A stretch of DNA of 64,000 bases from Centroberyx gerrardi. Lineage: Eukaryota > Chordata > Actinopteri > Beryciformes > Berycidae. The stretch spans positions 13,823,116-13,887,115 of the forward strand of contig NC_135997.1 of NCBI RefSeq assembly GCF_048128805.1. The letters run 5' to 3'. The notes below the pieces were generated by a model, which worked only from the letters and a program-made list of their open reading frames with translations, did not search any database and was not told where the DNA came from. This document shows, one piece after another, positions 39,271 to 52,939 of the stretch (positions are counted from its first letter, which is position 1; the number at the start of each line of letters is the position of its first letter). A program made the position numbers and the translations under genes.

Positions 39271-42200
39271 ATGGCTGCTGCACAACCTGCAGCCGGTAGT
39301 AGCTCTCAGAAGGATCTCATAGATCTCTACGGCGACCTAAATCAAAACGACGAGGTTAGTGGGGTTGACGTGTTGGGAAAGACAACGCAGCAAATGCATC
39401 AGGAACAGTACGGGAATATAAAGTTGATGATTTGAAAAACTATTTGGAAGTGGGCGTTTAAATTAAGACTCCTGCCCTTTTTCACCTGATTTCATAAAAT
39501 CTGTGATGGGGGTGTCAAGCAATGATCGTTTCAGCAAGTTTAATTACAATATATAATTATGTAAGTTGATAACAAATCTTGTAGTGTAGTGTTATTGATT
39601 CATTTTCCGATCACCTGCAACCTTGCTCCGGCAGAGTTGAAACACCTTTGACTGAATGGAGGCTTATATATCGACATAATGGGATTCATACTCCTAACCC
39701 TGGCAGTGGCGTTGCCATGCTCTACAGAATATACAGTGTGCAGAATATAACGTGTATATATATTATAGAAATGACTGTTGCTCATTTCAATCCCATAGGA
39801 TGGTGATTTCGACAAAAGCGCTGAGGCAAGTGATCTTTATGATGCTGTTCTGACCGGCTCAGTCGATCAGGACAAAAAGGAAGTGCCTTCGAATGTGGTC
39901 ACCCCTGCCTGTAAGGAGAAACCAGCTAAAGAGGAGAAAAAAACACCAAAACCGAACACCCACAGTGGAGGAAACTCATTGAAGAAACTTGCTTTATACG
40001 TTGGCAATTTCCCCTGGGTGAGTCGCACACGAAAGGACCTTTTTGCCCACTTCTCTTTCTTAGTATTTGTTATTAACCCTCCATTCATTCTCTCATCCTC
40101 TCCCTCTCAACACCTGCTGCTACCTCCAGTGGACATCTGACAGAGACCTTATTACCATGGCCCAAACTTTGGGCGTGAAGGACGTCACAGAAGTCAAATT
40201 TGCTGAGAACCGAGCCAATGGCCAGTCGAGAGGGTGAGTAATTATGGAGACGGCACATTCCCTAGACTCTCGTGGGACAGCTCCTGACAAAATGTTTGCA
40301 GCATGCCTGGCTGCGTGCGGGATCAGGTGGGCAGATGACACAGCTGCTAACAGAGATTTCAGTGGTCTGTGCCATTAGTGTTGCACAATCAGTAACCTAT
40401 TTCTTCTCCCCCATGTAATCCTCTCATCAGTTTTAGTGTAGGTATGGTTGAAAAATCCATGAGCAAACTTGAGCATGTTTCAATCAGTGAGACACAGCAA
40501 TTTTAAGACATCACTCTGGGCTGTGGTAACTTTTGATGGGCAATTATCATTATTTTTGAACATTGACATTTTATAGACTAAATGATTAATCAATCGAAGA
40601 AATAATCAAGATTTATCGATAATGAAAATAATTGTTAGTTGCAGCCTTACAGTCTTGTTTGTTTAGATGTATCAAAGATGTGGCTCTTCTTTCTGTGACA
40701 TGGCGCATGTTCTCTCCTTTACTCTGTAACACAGCTATGCAGAAATGGTGGTATCCACAGAAGAGTCATTGAAGAAATTGTTGGAGAAAATACCAGAATG
40801 TCAAGTAAATGGGGAGAGGATAAACTGTCGCTTTGCCACTCGCCAGAACCTCGCTATGTTTGAGGCCACAGCAAATAAACGTAAGAACACATCATGTCAG
40901 AAAATATTATATAAATATATAAATTACATCATATTACAAAATTGCCATATGTAATAACTATTATGCTTCCTTTAACTATAAAAACAATGTGCTCTCTATA
41001 GGTATACCCCTGCGTGTTAATTCGAAGGACTCCAAGGACTCTGAAACTACGGATAAGATTCCCTCATTATTATCACAGGAGTCCAGCCCTCCCCCTATAC
41101 CCCCCATTTTCCCCACACACCCTCTTGCAAATAAGTTCCCCTCACTATCCAGCCCTTTCATTCGTCACCCGCCTCCTCCCTTCCCGCATCTTCCACCAAA
41201 CATCCCTCCGCCCCTGGCACCCCACCTGTTCCCCCCTCAGCCGGTCCATGTTGCTAGCCAGCCGTCTCCCAGTCTTCACATCAATCCAGCGTTCTTCACC
41301 CCGGGCCATGACAGCCACAGCAGCAAAGCTTACAGCCAACAAAAGTGAGCACATCTACTGTTTGTTTTTTACGGGTATTGCAAACTACAAGAAACATGCA
41401 TGGTTTTTTAATGAGATGAGATGAAACTTGACCCCCTTAGGGAATTTGGATAGTTGCTGCATCAAAAGACAAGGATATGGATAAGAATACAATAAAATAG
41501 AACATATGAAGATAATAGAGCAAATACAAATGTGTTGAAGATGATACAACAAATAGAACATATTGTATACAAGGATTCAGCGTCTTTGTCATGCAATGAA
41601 ACAATTATTAATTAAAACTGTTAAGGTAATGGGTTATTTGCAGTACTAACAACTTGCATGGATGTCTAAAAAATGCTGTCAGCTAGTGTGATAACTGATC
41701 CTTGTTTCTTGCAGACACACGCCTCAAACTTCAGATGGAGATTTTGAGGAGTTAATGAACAGAAATAAAGCCGTTGCCAGCAGTGCCATCACCAAGGCTG
41801 TGTCTGGAGCCACAACTGGTAAGTACAAACAGCGCAGTGGAAGAGAGAACAAAATATTAGGAAGGCACAAGTAATCATGTGGCCATTCAGATTGTGGTAT
41901 TATTGATGAATAAATAACCTTAGAGTTGGTAATTTTCCCCTAACCCACCACAGAAGTGGGAAATCACCACTGCAGATTCTTTTGATTTAAAAAAATAAAA
42001 ATAAAAATCAAGAAAACTTCACCAGTACCGATACAGTAAAGCGACTGTTAACACATAGCTGTCCCTCATGTGGTAGCCACATCTGTTTTAGACTGTGTAA
42101 GCCATGTAGGGAAATGACTGGTCCCTTCTACTGGCAGGGTGGGCCTATTCCTTATTATTGGCAAAAAATTGAAATAAAAATCCACTTTCCTGACCTCTTC

Positions 42201-43030
42201 CCCACCCCATTTAGCTTAGTAATAACCATTTTCACTCTTTGGGTATGCATGGATGTTTGAAATGTTCCTCACCTTCATACCCGAACAGCTTGCTGCTGGG
42301 ATGTGTACATGCACATGTGTAAATGCTAACTTTTAAACAAAAACAGTATTTTATTATCAAGACGTGTATTTCAATGCTGGGAATTGCTGCAAAACGTAAT
42401 TTAATTTGTGTTCAATTTCTTCAAGATTGTTCTTACTTTAAAACACCAGTGAAGTGCTTGACTACCTTACAACAACCTGTCTGTTCCTAATGCAGGAGAC
42501 TTGCGGGTGGCCATGGAGACTCTTTTGACTGCCATTGCGGTCATTAAGCAGTCCAGAGTGTATGGAGATGAACGTTGCCAGGCCCTGGTCACCTCACTCA
42601 AGGACTGTCTAGTCTCCATCCAGGGCAACTACGGCTACAGGTTTTTATATAATTGTATTTCAGGACTTCCATACATGATGCATCTTATTGTCCATGCTGA
42701 AATCATTCTGCTCCCACTGTTTTCTCTCACACTTGCAGTTGGTATAGGCGTCCAGATCAGTCAGTTCCATGTCAATGTGCAAACACAAGCAATGTCACAA
42801 TATTTCTCTGCAGGGATGGCCATCGTTCTTGGGACAGAGAAAGAGAGCGGGACAGGGGTCGTGACAGAGAGCGAGACCGGGACAGAGAACGGGACAGAGA
42901 GGATTCCTACGGCTGGGAGGGGGCAGGAGTGTCCCGAAGACAGAGAGAGCGTTCCTGGAGCGGAGAGAGGGACAGGGACCGCATGCGGGAACGGGACAGG
43001 CATAGAGATCACAGAGACCGATACCGCTAG
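39271..43030 (+). CDS. cpsf7: Cleavage and polyadenylation specificity factor subunit 7 (CFIm59)
   Basis: Large subunit of cleavage factor Im; with NUDT21/CFIm25 it binds UGUA sites and steers poly(A) site choice in the nucleus. Exons: 39271-39354, 39799-40017, 40130-40233, 40735-40880, 41002-41344, 41715-41818, 42496-42640, 42739-43030; 478 residues, against about 471 in human. GT-AG borders and phases agree throughout. Residues 92-172 are the RRM (RNP2-like [13 protein letters not shown]1-like GQSRGYAEMVV). Residues about 185-298 are Pro-rich ([14 protein letters not shown]). [20 protein letters not shown] and [17 protein letters not shown] follow, then an alternating Arg/Asp/Glu RS-like tail ([20 protein letters not shown]). 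CPSF6 is the close paralogue; synteny with sdhaf2 and syt7 decides for cpsf7. The tail exon may hide a 54-nt intron. Confidence 0.93.
40480..40649 (-). mobile_element. hAT-type MITE fragment in cpsf7 intron 3
   Basis: Read on the minus strand it starts TAAGGCTGCAACTAACAATT and continues with ATTTTCATTATCGATAAATC and GTCTATAAAATGTCA, a very common fish repeat ('gggctgcaactaacgattattttcattatcgattaatc'). Only one end is present; the left boundary is approximate. Confidence 0.65.
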
Positions 43031-43249
43031 CTTGGTAAGCTTCCTCCTCGTTGTTATATTACTTCCGTTTTTAGCTCATCCTCACCAATCAAATCTGTGT
43101 TTCTTTATCAATACACATCTTTGTGGTTCTTTGTATCTTGGATCAAATATGCAAATCCTTTTTCAGCCTCCTCTCACTTAAACTTATTTAACACCCTCCA
43201 AACTTATTGACATTCTTGGCAAAAACGAGCTAAAAATGATAAACACAAG
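43031..43249 (+). other. cpsf7 3' UTR up to the transposon
   Basis: The 219 nt between the stop and the hAT element hold no AATAAA. A good donor-like site (TTG|GTAAGC) sits at 43035/43036 only five bases after the stop codon. So either the UTR is spliced or it runs into the element. Confidence 0.5.
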
Positions 43250-44042
43250 TAGGGCTGAAACGATTCCTCGAGAAACTCGAGTAACTCGATTACTAAAAAT
43301 CATCGATGCAAATTCTTTGCATCAAAGCTTCGTTTAATCCATATAACTATATACACGCTCAGTGTTTCGCACGGATGATTATTACTGTTGCACAACGCGC
43401 TGGAGAAAGAGAGAGAGAAAATAGCGAGGGGCGAAGAGAAGAGACAGGCCAGAGAAAACGACAGAAAGTGTCCAAAGTTTCGGATCCAGTGTTGCCAACT
43501 TGGCGACTTTGTCGCTAGACTTAGCGACTTTTCAGACCCCCCTGGCGACTTTATTTCTCAAAAGCGACTAGCGACAAATCTGCCGACTTTTTCTGACCAT
43601 GGGAAGCAATGTTAATGTGTTGAATCCCAAAGCATTTGGCAATAAATTGGTTCGGCTGATGCCGGTTTTCTCTACTTGCTTGTCTAATCCAGAGAGGTCT
43701 GACGGTCACAGCGCTTCCCACACACAGCGTAGCTCCTTCCCTCCGCTGAGAGCAGGGACTGTAGGATAGGGTCCACTTGTAATTGCTACCGGCTTACGCC
43801 GAAACTGGCCGGGTGGGCGGAGTCAGCACTTAATATTAAAACGGGATGAGATGAAGGCTAGTAAAGAATGCACGTTAATTATGGCTATATGTAATGGCTA
43901 GTTAAGAACGTAAATCAATATGGTGGCTAGTTATGATGTCCCTAAGTTAGCTAAGTTTTGCTGAAGAAAATAACCACAGAAAATAAAATGCTGCAGTCAA
44001 TTTGTGAAAGCCTGAGCTTCATTCATGTTATTATTATGATAG

Positions 44043-44094
<52 letters not shown>

Positions 44095-44542
44095 CACACA
44101 CACACACACACACCTACTCCCCTCACAGTGATGCATAAAATACCCCAGAAAGCAAAATATCAGGTGGTGTAAGTAGCAATTGGAGCCTAAAATGCACCAG
44201 TCCAATACAGCAGGTATATTCAGTTTAGTTTGATTGCAGTGAGTAGGGTCAGCAGGTGTAGGGCAACCCTTCAACATAGTAAATAAATGTACATTAGCCA
44301 GTCTTATGAACTTGTATGATATTTAGGCCTAGTAATAAATATCAATAATAATTATTATTTCACCTCGTTTTCAGTAAATCACAGTGTCGTATGGACAGCT
44401 TCGTGCGGACAGCTTTTCTCTTTTGTATATTTACTATTGCTCTTTAATAAAGCAAAAGTATTTCTTATCCGATTACTCGATTAATTGATGGAATAATCGG
44501 TAGAATACTCGATTACTAAAATAATCGATAGCTGCAGCCCTA
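43250..44542. mobile_element. hAT element with exact 8-bp target duplication
   Basis: Ends TAGGGCTGAAACGATTCCTC and GATAGCTGCAGCCCTA are inverted over the first 8-10 bases; ATCGATTACT-like motifs repeat on both arms. The flanks AACACAAG (43242-43249) and AACACAAG (44543-44550) are identical, fitting the 8-bp duplication of hAT. The interior holds no transposase frame but includes a GTTGCCAACTTGGCGACTTT unit (about 43492-43511), itself a frequent fish repeat, and a (CA)n tract at 44043-44114. It lies about 220 bp after the cpsf7 stop codon and carries AATAAA at 44446-44451. Confidence 0.85.
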
Positions 44543-45420
44543 AACACAAGTAACAGCTAAGGTAATGAGCTACATTCCAAGCACAAAAAGTTGAAGAAAT
44601 TACATTGTTTGGTTTATACATATTGAAAATAATCTTTTGGATTGGAGATTCCAAAACAAATGGGTGTCGCATTCAGCTCTGCTTAATTTACAAATGTTAT
44701 GATTCAGTGATATGACCTGGTTGATATGACCAGTTCCACCCAGAGGACATGACTACCTAAAACAACATTCACCTGTCATGTTATAAGACATAACCAGGCT
44801 GAGATCAGCTACACTAGATGTAGTGACAGAGACTCTCTGACTGGAAAAAGTAGTTTCGCTGGTAGTTGTTTCATACTGAGCTTCAGCTGAGTGGCATTAA
44901 CCTCCATAGGAAGTCAGCGAAGCTTCTGGAACTGGCTCTCTCCTAAATGGTAAAAGGTCAGAGGCCCAGCACCACTCAGACCACACCTGCAGTTTGCTCC
45001 TCCAAGATCCAATCTGCAAATAAAGCAGTGCCGAAATGGCATGGTCAAAATGGCATTGTATCAAGCTGTATGCCAGAGTAACTTCAGAACGTCCCTCTCG
45101 TGAATCTGGCAAAGAAGTTACTTTTTGCTTTGACTTTCTGTGTTTGGTCCATGAGAGATTATCAACTTTTCGCACCTTGAGCTTTAACTCCGGTGTTTTA
45201 TGTACATTAGGTCTAGAACACAACAGAATGGACTCAGATTTCCAAAATGTAAGAATAGTTTATTTTCAGAGAGCCATACATTGGCTCTGGTTAGTTTCTC
45301 TCACAGGACACCCTGAAGATTGCTTGCTTATAAGACTCCATTTATGCAAAATCATTAGCATACAGGAACAAATCTGTTACAAGCTGCTTAAGTGACATTA
45401 ATATACAGTAATAACAACAG

Positions 45421-47401
45421 CAGGCACGTGCACAGATAGACCCCAGGTGGTGCTCAAGCACCTGCCCCTTTGGCCTCTGACTAGATAAGTGCCCTTTTTG
45501 CAAGACATTTGTTTTCTATTTCTTTTTCTAATTTTATATTTTAGTTTTTAAATTTGGCCCATGGCATCAATTCTCAATTAAAAGCGTGTTGTAATGCCCG
45601 ACAACTGCATTTGAGTTCTGATTCTGCGAGACCGCACGAGCCCCTGCCCCTCCCTCTTCCACTTCCCTTGTCACAGCCACCACAGTTAACGCACGGAAAC
45701 CTGCGGAGCAGCATCACGTCTCCCTGACCTGCCTTCATTGGTGACAGCCAGGTAACGATAGTGTTTGCCCTAAACCTCGGCATTGTTTGTCACTGTTGTG
45801 AAATTAAACCACTATTAAAACATCTCAATACAGCCAGCCTAACTTAGGCAATAGCCCACCATTAAGCTTAACAACAAGCAAGCTAGTCTGGCTAAAATAG
45901 CGTCATCAATGAAAACGAGTGAATTCCGGTAGGCTAGTTCCTTTGTCAGGCAACTGAAACAAATAAATATGCATTACGTGGTTAATAGTCTATGCAATCA
46001 TATTTGGATATCAGAAACGTTAGCCGACCTGTCACCCGTCACAAGAAAATGTGCAAATATATGATTCGTCCACTGTACATGCTCATACTGATTAGCAAAA
46101 GCTTTAAGATATAGCTTAGTAAATTATCGATTCTTACTCCTGTGACACAAAATTTACTGTAGGCAAGCCAACTTATTGTCATTTCAATACAATAGTCCAG
46201 GGCCTTTACAAGCTCAGATTTGAAAGTTTAACTGTTCATCTAATGTGATTGAAATCTTATTATAGGCCCACAATGTATTTTAACTACACAAAGTGGTTTG
46301 GCGATTCTAAATCAGACATGAAGCTACTTTAGCTGAATATTAGTATTTTGTACTAACCTTATATAAGTTAGGTCTACATTACAACACTTGCAGTAATCTA
46401 TATCACGTATTTACCTTAAATATTATTAAAACATTGCCAAATGACAAATAGTTCATTAACATTTGTCTGCAGAAAAAGTAGCTATGTGGTAGGGTACTTG
46501 AAGTTGGGCCACTGACAGTTACAGTCTGGTGAGGCTTAAGCCTGATTTATGGTAGGGCGCTCAACACCTTTGATAAGTGTCGCTCGACAGAAATGACGTA
46601 TTTTCAACAGAAAAAAGTGTCTCGACACTTTCCCAACATGTCGCGCACCTGGAGAATTTTGTTATGTCGGGGACACCGTCACATTTTGTCGCGCAATGTG
46701 ATTGGGTAGTCACATTGCGTCACACTAACGTCGCCATGGAGATTGTAGTTTTCACTGAACTGAACGTCCTTACTGATATTTTGGTCTGTAACTTTTTTGT
46801 CCTTGCTGTTGTAATGCATCGACTCTGTCACCAGCATTCTTACCCAAATAAACATCATATCATACTGTTGGTCTATTTTTGGGAGATTAACCCTTAAGTA
46901 TCATGCGCAACATTGATTTTGCTCATTTACCAATTGCAGCATAATGCCAAAAAAGGACAGGCTAAGAAAACAGAAAGAAAGGGAGCTACAGCAGGCAGCC
47001 CAGGGTAGCAGCTCTCTTCTATCCTGGATCAGGCCATCTAGCAGTAAGGAGGATGAGGGAGATGTATTGCCACCTGATACAGAACCCATCACAGATACAG
47101 AACCCATCACAGATGTAGAAGAAAGGTCAGAGTCCAGACCAGAGTCATGTTGAAATAGTCATGTAGAAATAGTGAATGCTAAAGACCATCGTCTCTGTGT
47201 GAATTGATACAGTAATTTTGTAGAAATCTGTTGAGTATTAAACATCTTCATGAGTGTATGGGTATTGAAATAAATAAATACGTAAGTAAGTAAAAGATGT
47301 GCTACTGTATGTAACTTTATTTTTTATAAATAATTATGAGAGGGGTGCCCTTTTTTTTTCGCTTGAGCACCTGCCCCCCAAAATGTCTGTGCACGGCCCT
47401 G
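45421..47401 (+). mobile_element. hAT element, about 2 kb, with transposase N-terminal stub
   Basis: Ends CAGGCACGTGCACAGA and TCTGTGCACGGCCCTG are inverted with few differences; subterminal GGTGCTCAAGCACCTGCCCC and GCTTGAGCACCTGCCCCCCA repeat the same block. Flanks AACAACAG at 45413-45420 and 47402-47409 are an exact 8-bp duplication. A frame at 46944-47153 starts MPKKDRLRKQKERELQQAAQ and has SSLLSWIRPSSSKEDEGD, a start typical of TTF-finger/ZMYM1-like hAT transposases. It stops after 69 residues with no catalytic core, so this is an internally deleted copy. The tract at 46540-46740 (GCCTGATTTATGGTAGGGCG..) looks like a further insertion. Confidence 0.85.
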
Positions 47402-47409
47402 AACAACAG

Positions 47410-49810
47410 TGCACCATCCCCATAACCTTGAGGAACCACAAACTACAGGAATGGTAACTGAGGTTGTGTCACCAACCTCAACCCTCTGATCTCTCTCAGA
47501 TGGGATGTTAAGACTCCAATCATGCATTGGATATTTTCGGTCTAATAATGACTCATTGTATACGCTATCAAAACCCTTCTGGAAGTCCAACAGACTGCCT
47601 CACAACTTCCCTTAATCTTTTTTTTCTGATATAATCAGGGAGGTAGAGAATCATGAATCACTGGAATTTGACTTTCTGAAACCAGATTAAAAATCATGTA
47701 GGAGGTTGAAGTGGTTAACAATTTTCTTTTCACAATGTAGAATATGGCAGAATACATGCGGACACTGTGTTCTTGCTCAGCTTTATCAAGGGTGCCAACA
47801 AAACCTTTCTACAATGTGTTAGTAGTTCTGGCCAAGCAATGACTTAAGTCCAAGAGGTGTTTTAGCCACGTGAATAATTTCCATAAAGCATTCTTGATTT
47901 CTCTCGTTTTCTTCCCCATGCTCATTATTTTAGCTGTGAAATGAAGGCAGCATACTGTCAGCTTTATTTTAAGAGTATGTTAAGCTGTATCGGATGATCA
48001 GTTTAAGAACTACAGGCCTTTTTGTTCCAGCTGTTCTGTTTCAGCGTACCCAAAACCATTTGGACAGATTAAGGTTCATTAAGGTCAATTTAAGTAGTTA
48101 TTTTTAGTAGTCAACCATTTTTACTGTGCAATGATCTGTAGAAGTCTGCAACACAAACATCACCAGACTCTTCATACCGTATTGTCATATCTTTCCTGCC
48201 TTTTTGATTTCAGTATATGGCTATAAACTGCTCTGAGATAGTATGATAGTGAGGCGGAGTAAATGAGAACATCATGCTTCTTCTGCAGAGCTTTAAGATG
48301 AATACAAACATTGATACGAAGAGCATGGAGCCAAAACAACAAATGCCTCCAAATACTTTGAGCCCAATGTACTGTATGTATACTACTTTGAAGAAAGTGT
48401 TTCAATCAATACAAATGTTGATAAGCACTGTTAGAAAACCATAATATCAGTTTAGAGGGTGTTCTTTACTGTGATTATGGTTACAGAAGTTTGAAAAGTG
48501 TGTCCTTTTCTCCCCAGACTGCCCTGGCCTTGTCTCTTTAAGTGTGAAGCAGAATGAAGACAGGACTTTTGTTTCTGCACCAAGTTGTACAGGCATCTGG
48601 GATTATGGAGGAGGAACTGATGGTGAGACTGATATATTTCCAACGCATTTCATTGTTCTCCAGTCGTCTATGAGCACACTTGGACTCTTACCTGTTTTAT
48701 GAAAAGATGTGGTTGGTTTGTGGTTGGAAAAGTCAGTTTTCCATACTTGCACGCGCAGGAGACCTTAATTACGTATAATATACAGTGTAATGTCTTCATC
48801 CCTTTCTTTTGTATAAAGATGATAAAATAACATTCCCTGAAAATATAATTTTAGTGTGTGATATTTCTTAAGGCATTGAACAGTTTTGTTGCATTTGCAT
48901 ACCAAGGGCTGCAAAGATGTTGCAGGAGGTTCCAAAAAGACCATTTGTGAATCTAACTTTTGAAACTGTATTTGCACTTTGTAGCAGTCTTCAAAATCTT
49001 AACGACTACCTGTTGCTAATCAGTGATAATTCTGATGCTGCCTGTGTACAAATAGCAGTACCTTTCCAAAACACACAATGTAATGAAATATCAGTTGAAC
49101 AGATAAACGGGGTGTTTTCAGTAGCTTTTATGCTATTTTTTTGTAAACAACTGCCCTCAATAACATAGGACTCCTCTATAGAAAGAGGCTCCCACTGAGA
49201 GGAACCACATGACCTTATCAAGAATGCATTTATTATGTGCCATCAAATGGTCAGCACCATAGCCACTCTGTAACTTACTAACCAGAAGGCAGGTCATGAC
49301 AAAATAGTTAACTATTTTTTTTCATCTAATGAAAAATTTTTGGTGCACCCATTCCTCCAAAGGCCTGGTCTAGGTCTCTTATTTTTCCCCAGAGGATGCC
49401 CAGCTTTGTCGCAGGCCTTAGATCTCTGAAGTTGAAATCCAAACCAAATGTAAACCTGGAATATGAATGGAATACAGCTTTGATCATAAGAGCAATTTAC
49501 ATTTTAAGCATTTGACAGTTGTATTCAGAGTGACTTACAATAAGTTTTGCCTTCTCCAAAACAGTGAGATGTTGCTTTGTCAGCTGGCAGGTGCACAGCA
49601 CATAGGCAGTTTTGTTTAAAAGTACAGACATGAAAATTCTTTTTCATCTCAGAACCTTTTGATACTAAAGCTGGACAGATAAAACATCACTGCATAATTA
49701 CAATTGGGTCTTAAACTTCCAATAGAACTAGACTGGTAAAATCTCTGCACCACAGGGAATATGATTTTGATAATCAGACAAGCTAGGAATGCAAGTAACA
49801 ATGTCATTTA
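47410..49810. other. Intergenic stretch between the hAT element and polr2l
   Basis: AT-rich, no gene recognised on either strand. Around 49490-49550 the text TTGTATTCAGAGTGACTTAC resembles the common fish repeat 'ttatccagagcgacttaca', but only as a short degenerate piece. Confidence 0.55.
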
Positions 49811-49815
49811 ATAGC

Positions 49816-49821
49816 TTTATT
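49816..49821 (-). terminator. polr2l poly(A) signal
   Basis: Canonical AATAAA on the minus strand (plus TTTATT), about 200 nt past the polr2l stop. It is the only clear signal in that distance and gives a compact 3' UTR typical of this small housekeeping gene. Confidence 0.65.
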
Positions 49822-50022
49822 TAGAAAAACAATGTCAAATCGGACACCCAAACTAAGAATGTTACAAAAATCTTCACTGTGGCCGCCGTTCCATCTCTGC
49901 AGTGCTACACACCAGTGTGATAATGTATTGTGGAGGCACTCCGCCTGTCCATGCCACAACCCAAGTCAGTCCATCTAACAGTTCTTGACGGTGGTCCTTC
50001 TGGTGAAGGCGGCCAACAACAA

Positions 50023-51301
<1,279 letters not shown>

Positions 51302-51936
51302 TCAAATTGTTAAAATCTCTGACCGGGGATTATAACGCTACATATAACATCACTCGATTAGATGTTAGATTACCTAGCGAACATGTAACGTTAGTTTGTT
51401 GCATGCTACACTTGTTTGCTAACGTCACACACCAGCAACTAAGTAACGTTATCGAATATAGCACAATTTGCGCCGAAGTAGAAACTTGTCTAAATTGTCT
51501 CATTAGGCAGCTAAAATATTTTTGATTAAATGCTACGTTAATACTCATCTCCCAGAGACGACTTATGATCAAACTAGAAGCAGGCAATCGATGTCTAGCT
51601 AATAGCTAGCGGTATTTATCTAGCATGCATGACGGTTGCGTTCACATTAGCCAGCATAAAGGTAGCGTTGAAGTTTAAAATTTATATATTAAATGGTCTG
51701 TTAATGGCACTAGCGGTAGTATAATTAATCAACGATTAACCAAGTTTGATAATTACAATAAGCACAATTCCTCCTTGTGTTAGTAAATTGACCTAAACGA
51801 TGGGTTAGCTAACTAACGTTAATGTAACATGCTATCTTTCCCGTAGGTTAGTTGACTTAACGCCAAAGTTATTTAGCCTACTAATCAGGGACCAACACAA
51901 AGAATAATAAAATCAAAACTGTATTTGTTACTCACC

Positions 51937-52060
51937 ACCGTCACCGACTAGTTTAGTTAGGGATGTTATATTGTGAGATAAATAATGCCAGATTTCCCAC
52001 ACCGCTACGCGCTAACCAACCACACCTGTGCCAAACCCGGAAGTATAAATAAATTACTTC
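51937..52060 (-). promoter_or_regulatory. polr2l non-coding first exon and promoter (approximate)
   Basis: The donor GTG|GTGAGT on the minus strand ends a short untranslated exon. Just upstream (plus coordinates about 52034-52064) two CCGGAAGT-type ETS sites occur in opposite orientation (CCGGAAGT and ACTTCCGG), usual in housekeeping promoters. No TATA box recognised. Confidence 0.5.
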
Positions 52061-52421
52061 CGGTAAATGTTTTTCAAAATAAAAGACGCCAGGGACAAAC
52101 GCGTATTGGAAGGTTTTATACAACTTGTGGTGTGACAGATTCATTCCAAGCGATAGAAGCCAAGCTACTGGTCCAGTGTCAAAATTTACTAGATCCAAAT
52201 CCTGGCGGTTGACGCTAGAAAAATGCGACAACGCATTGTTTCTAGTGGGATACTTATAATTATTTAGCACATAACGTATATGTAAATGTAAAAAAAGATA
52301 TGCAAATAGACTGTTTCTGGTGAAACAGAAATATATTTGATATAACCCATATAATAGTCAAACGCAATATTATAGCCAATATATAAGTATTTATATAATA
52401 CTATATACTATATAATATATA

Positions 52422-52426
<5 letters not shown>

Positions 52427-52453
<27 letters not shown>
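52427..52453. repeat. (AT)n microsatellite
   Basis: Perfect run of alternating A and T in AT-rich intergenic DNA, with further TATATAA text on both sides. Confidence 0.9.
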
Positions 52454-52463
<10 letters not shown>

Positions 52464-52939
52464 TTTAGTTTTTTTGGTAACCAACTAGGTAAATGTTATA
52501 TAACCTCTTGCCCAGATTATGATGATTTACACAGAATGCATTAAATCAATATTACTTTGGCATGATGGGTCAGGAAATTAGGGCAATGGATAATCATAAC
52601 GTTATGGAGTTGGTTCTCTGTGTGTAGCAGGTAGAGAGTCACTCCCTCTGATGTAGCTTCTCTTTTATAAACCCGACACTGAATCAGCAAACAACAGACC
52701 TTCTGTAAATATATAAACTATCTCTGCCTATTCACGTTAAGTCTGGAGATTTCTTGGTAACTGTGCAAAAGTATAGCTTTTAATACAAATTTGCAGCAGC
52801 TGGCTGTTTGTTTGATAATGAATGGGCTATTTGGCAGCTGTAAGCCCATTGGTTAGTCAAAGGCCCTCTAGTAAAAGTAAAGTTTCCCTCTATATTGACA
52901 ACAGCAGTACCTTAGGTCCATTTTTTCTCAAATTCGACT

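Noticed and set aside
42761-43012. Minus-strand Pro/Val-rich frame
   Set aside because: Antisense shadow of the cpsf7 RS-like tail, caused by the repetitive Arg/Asp/Glu codons.
48917-49168. Open frame of 83 codons with protein-like start MLQEVPKRPFVNL
   Set aside because: No flanking splice sites in phase, no recognised homology and AT-rich composition like the surrounding intergenic DNA.
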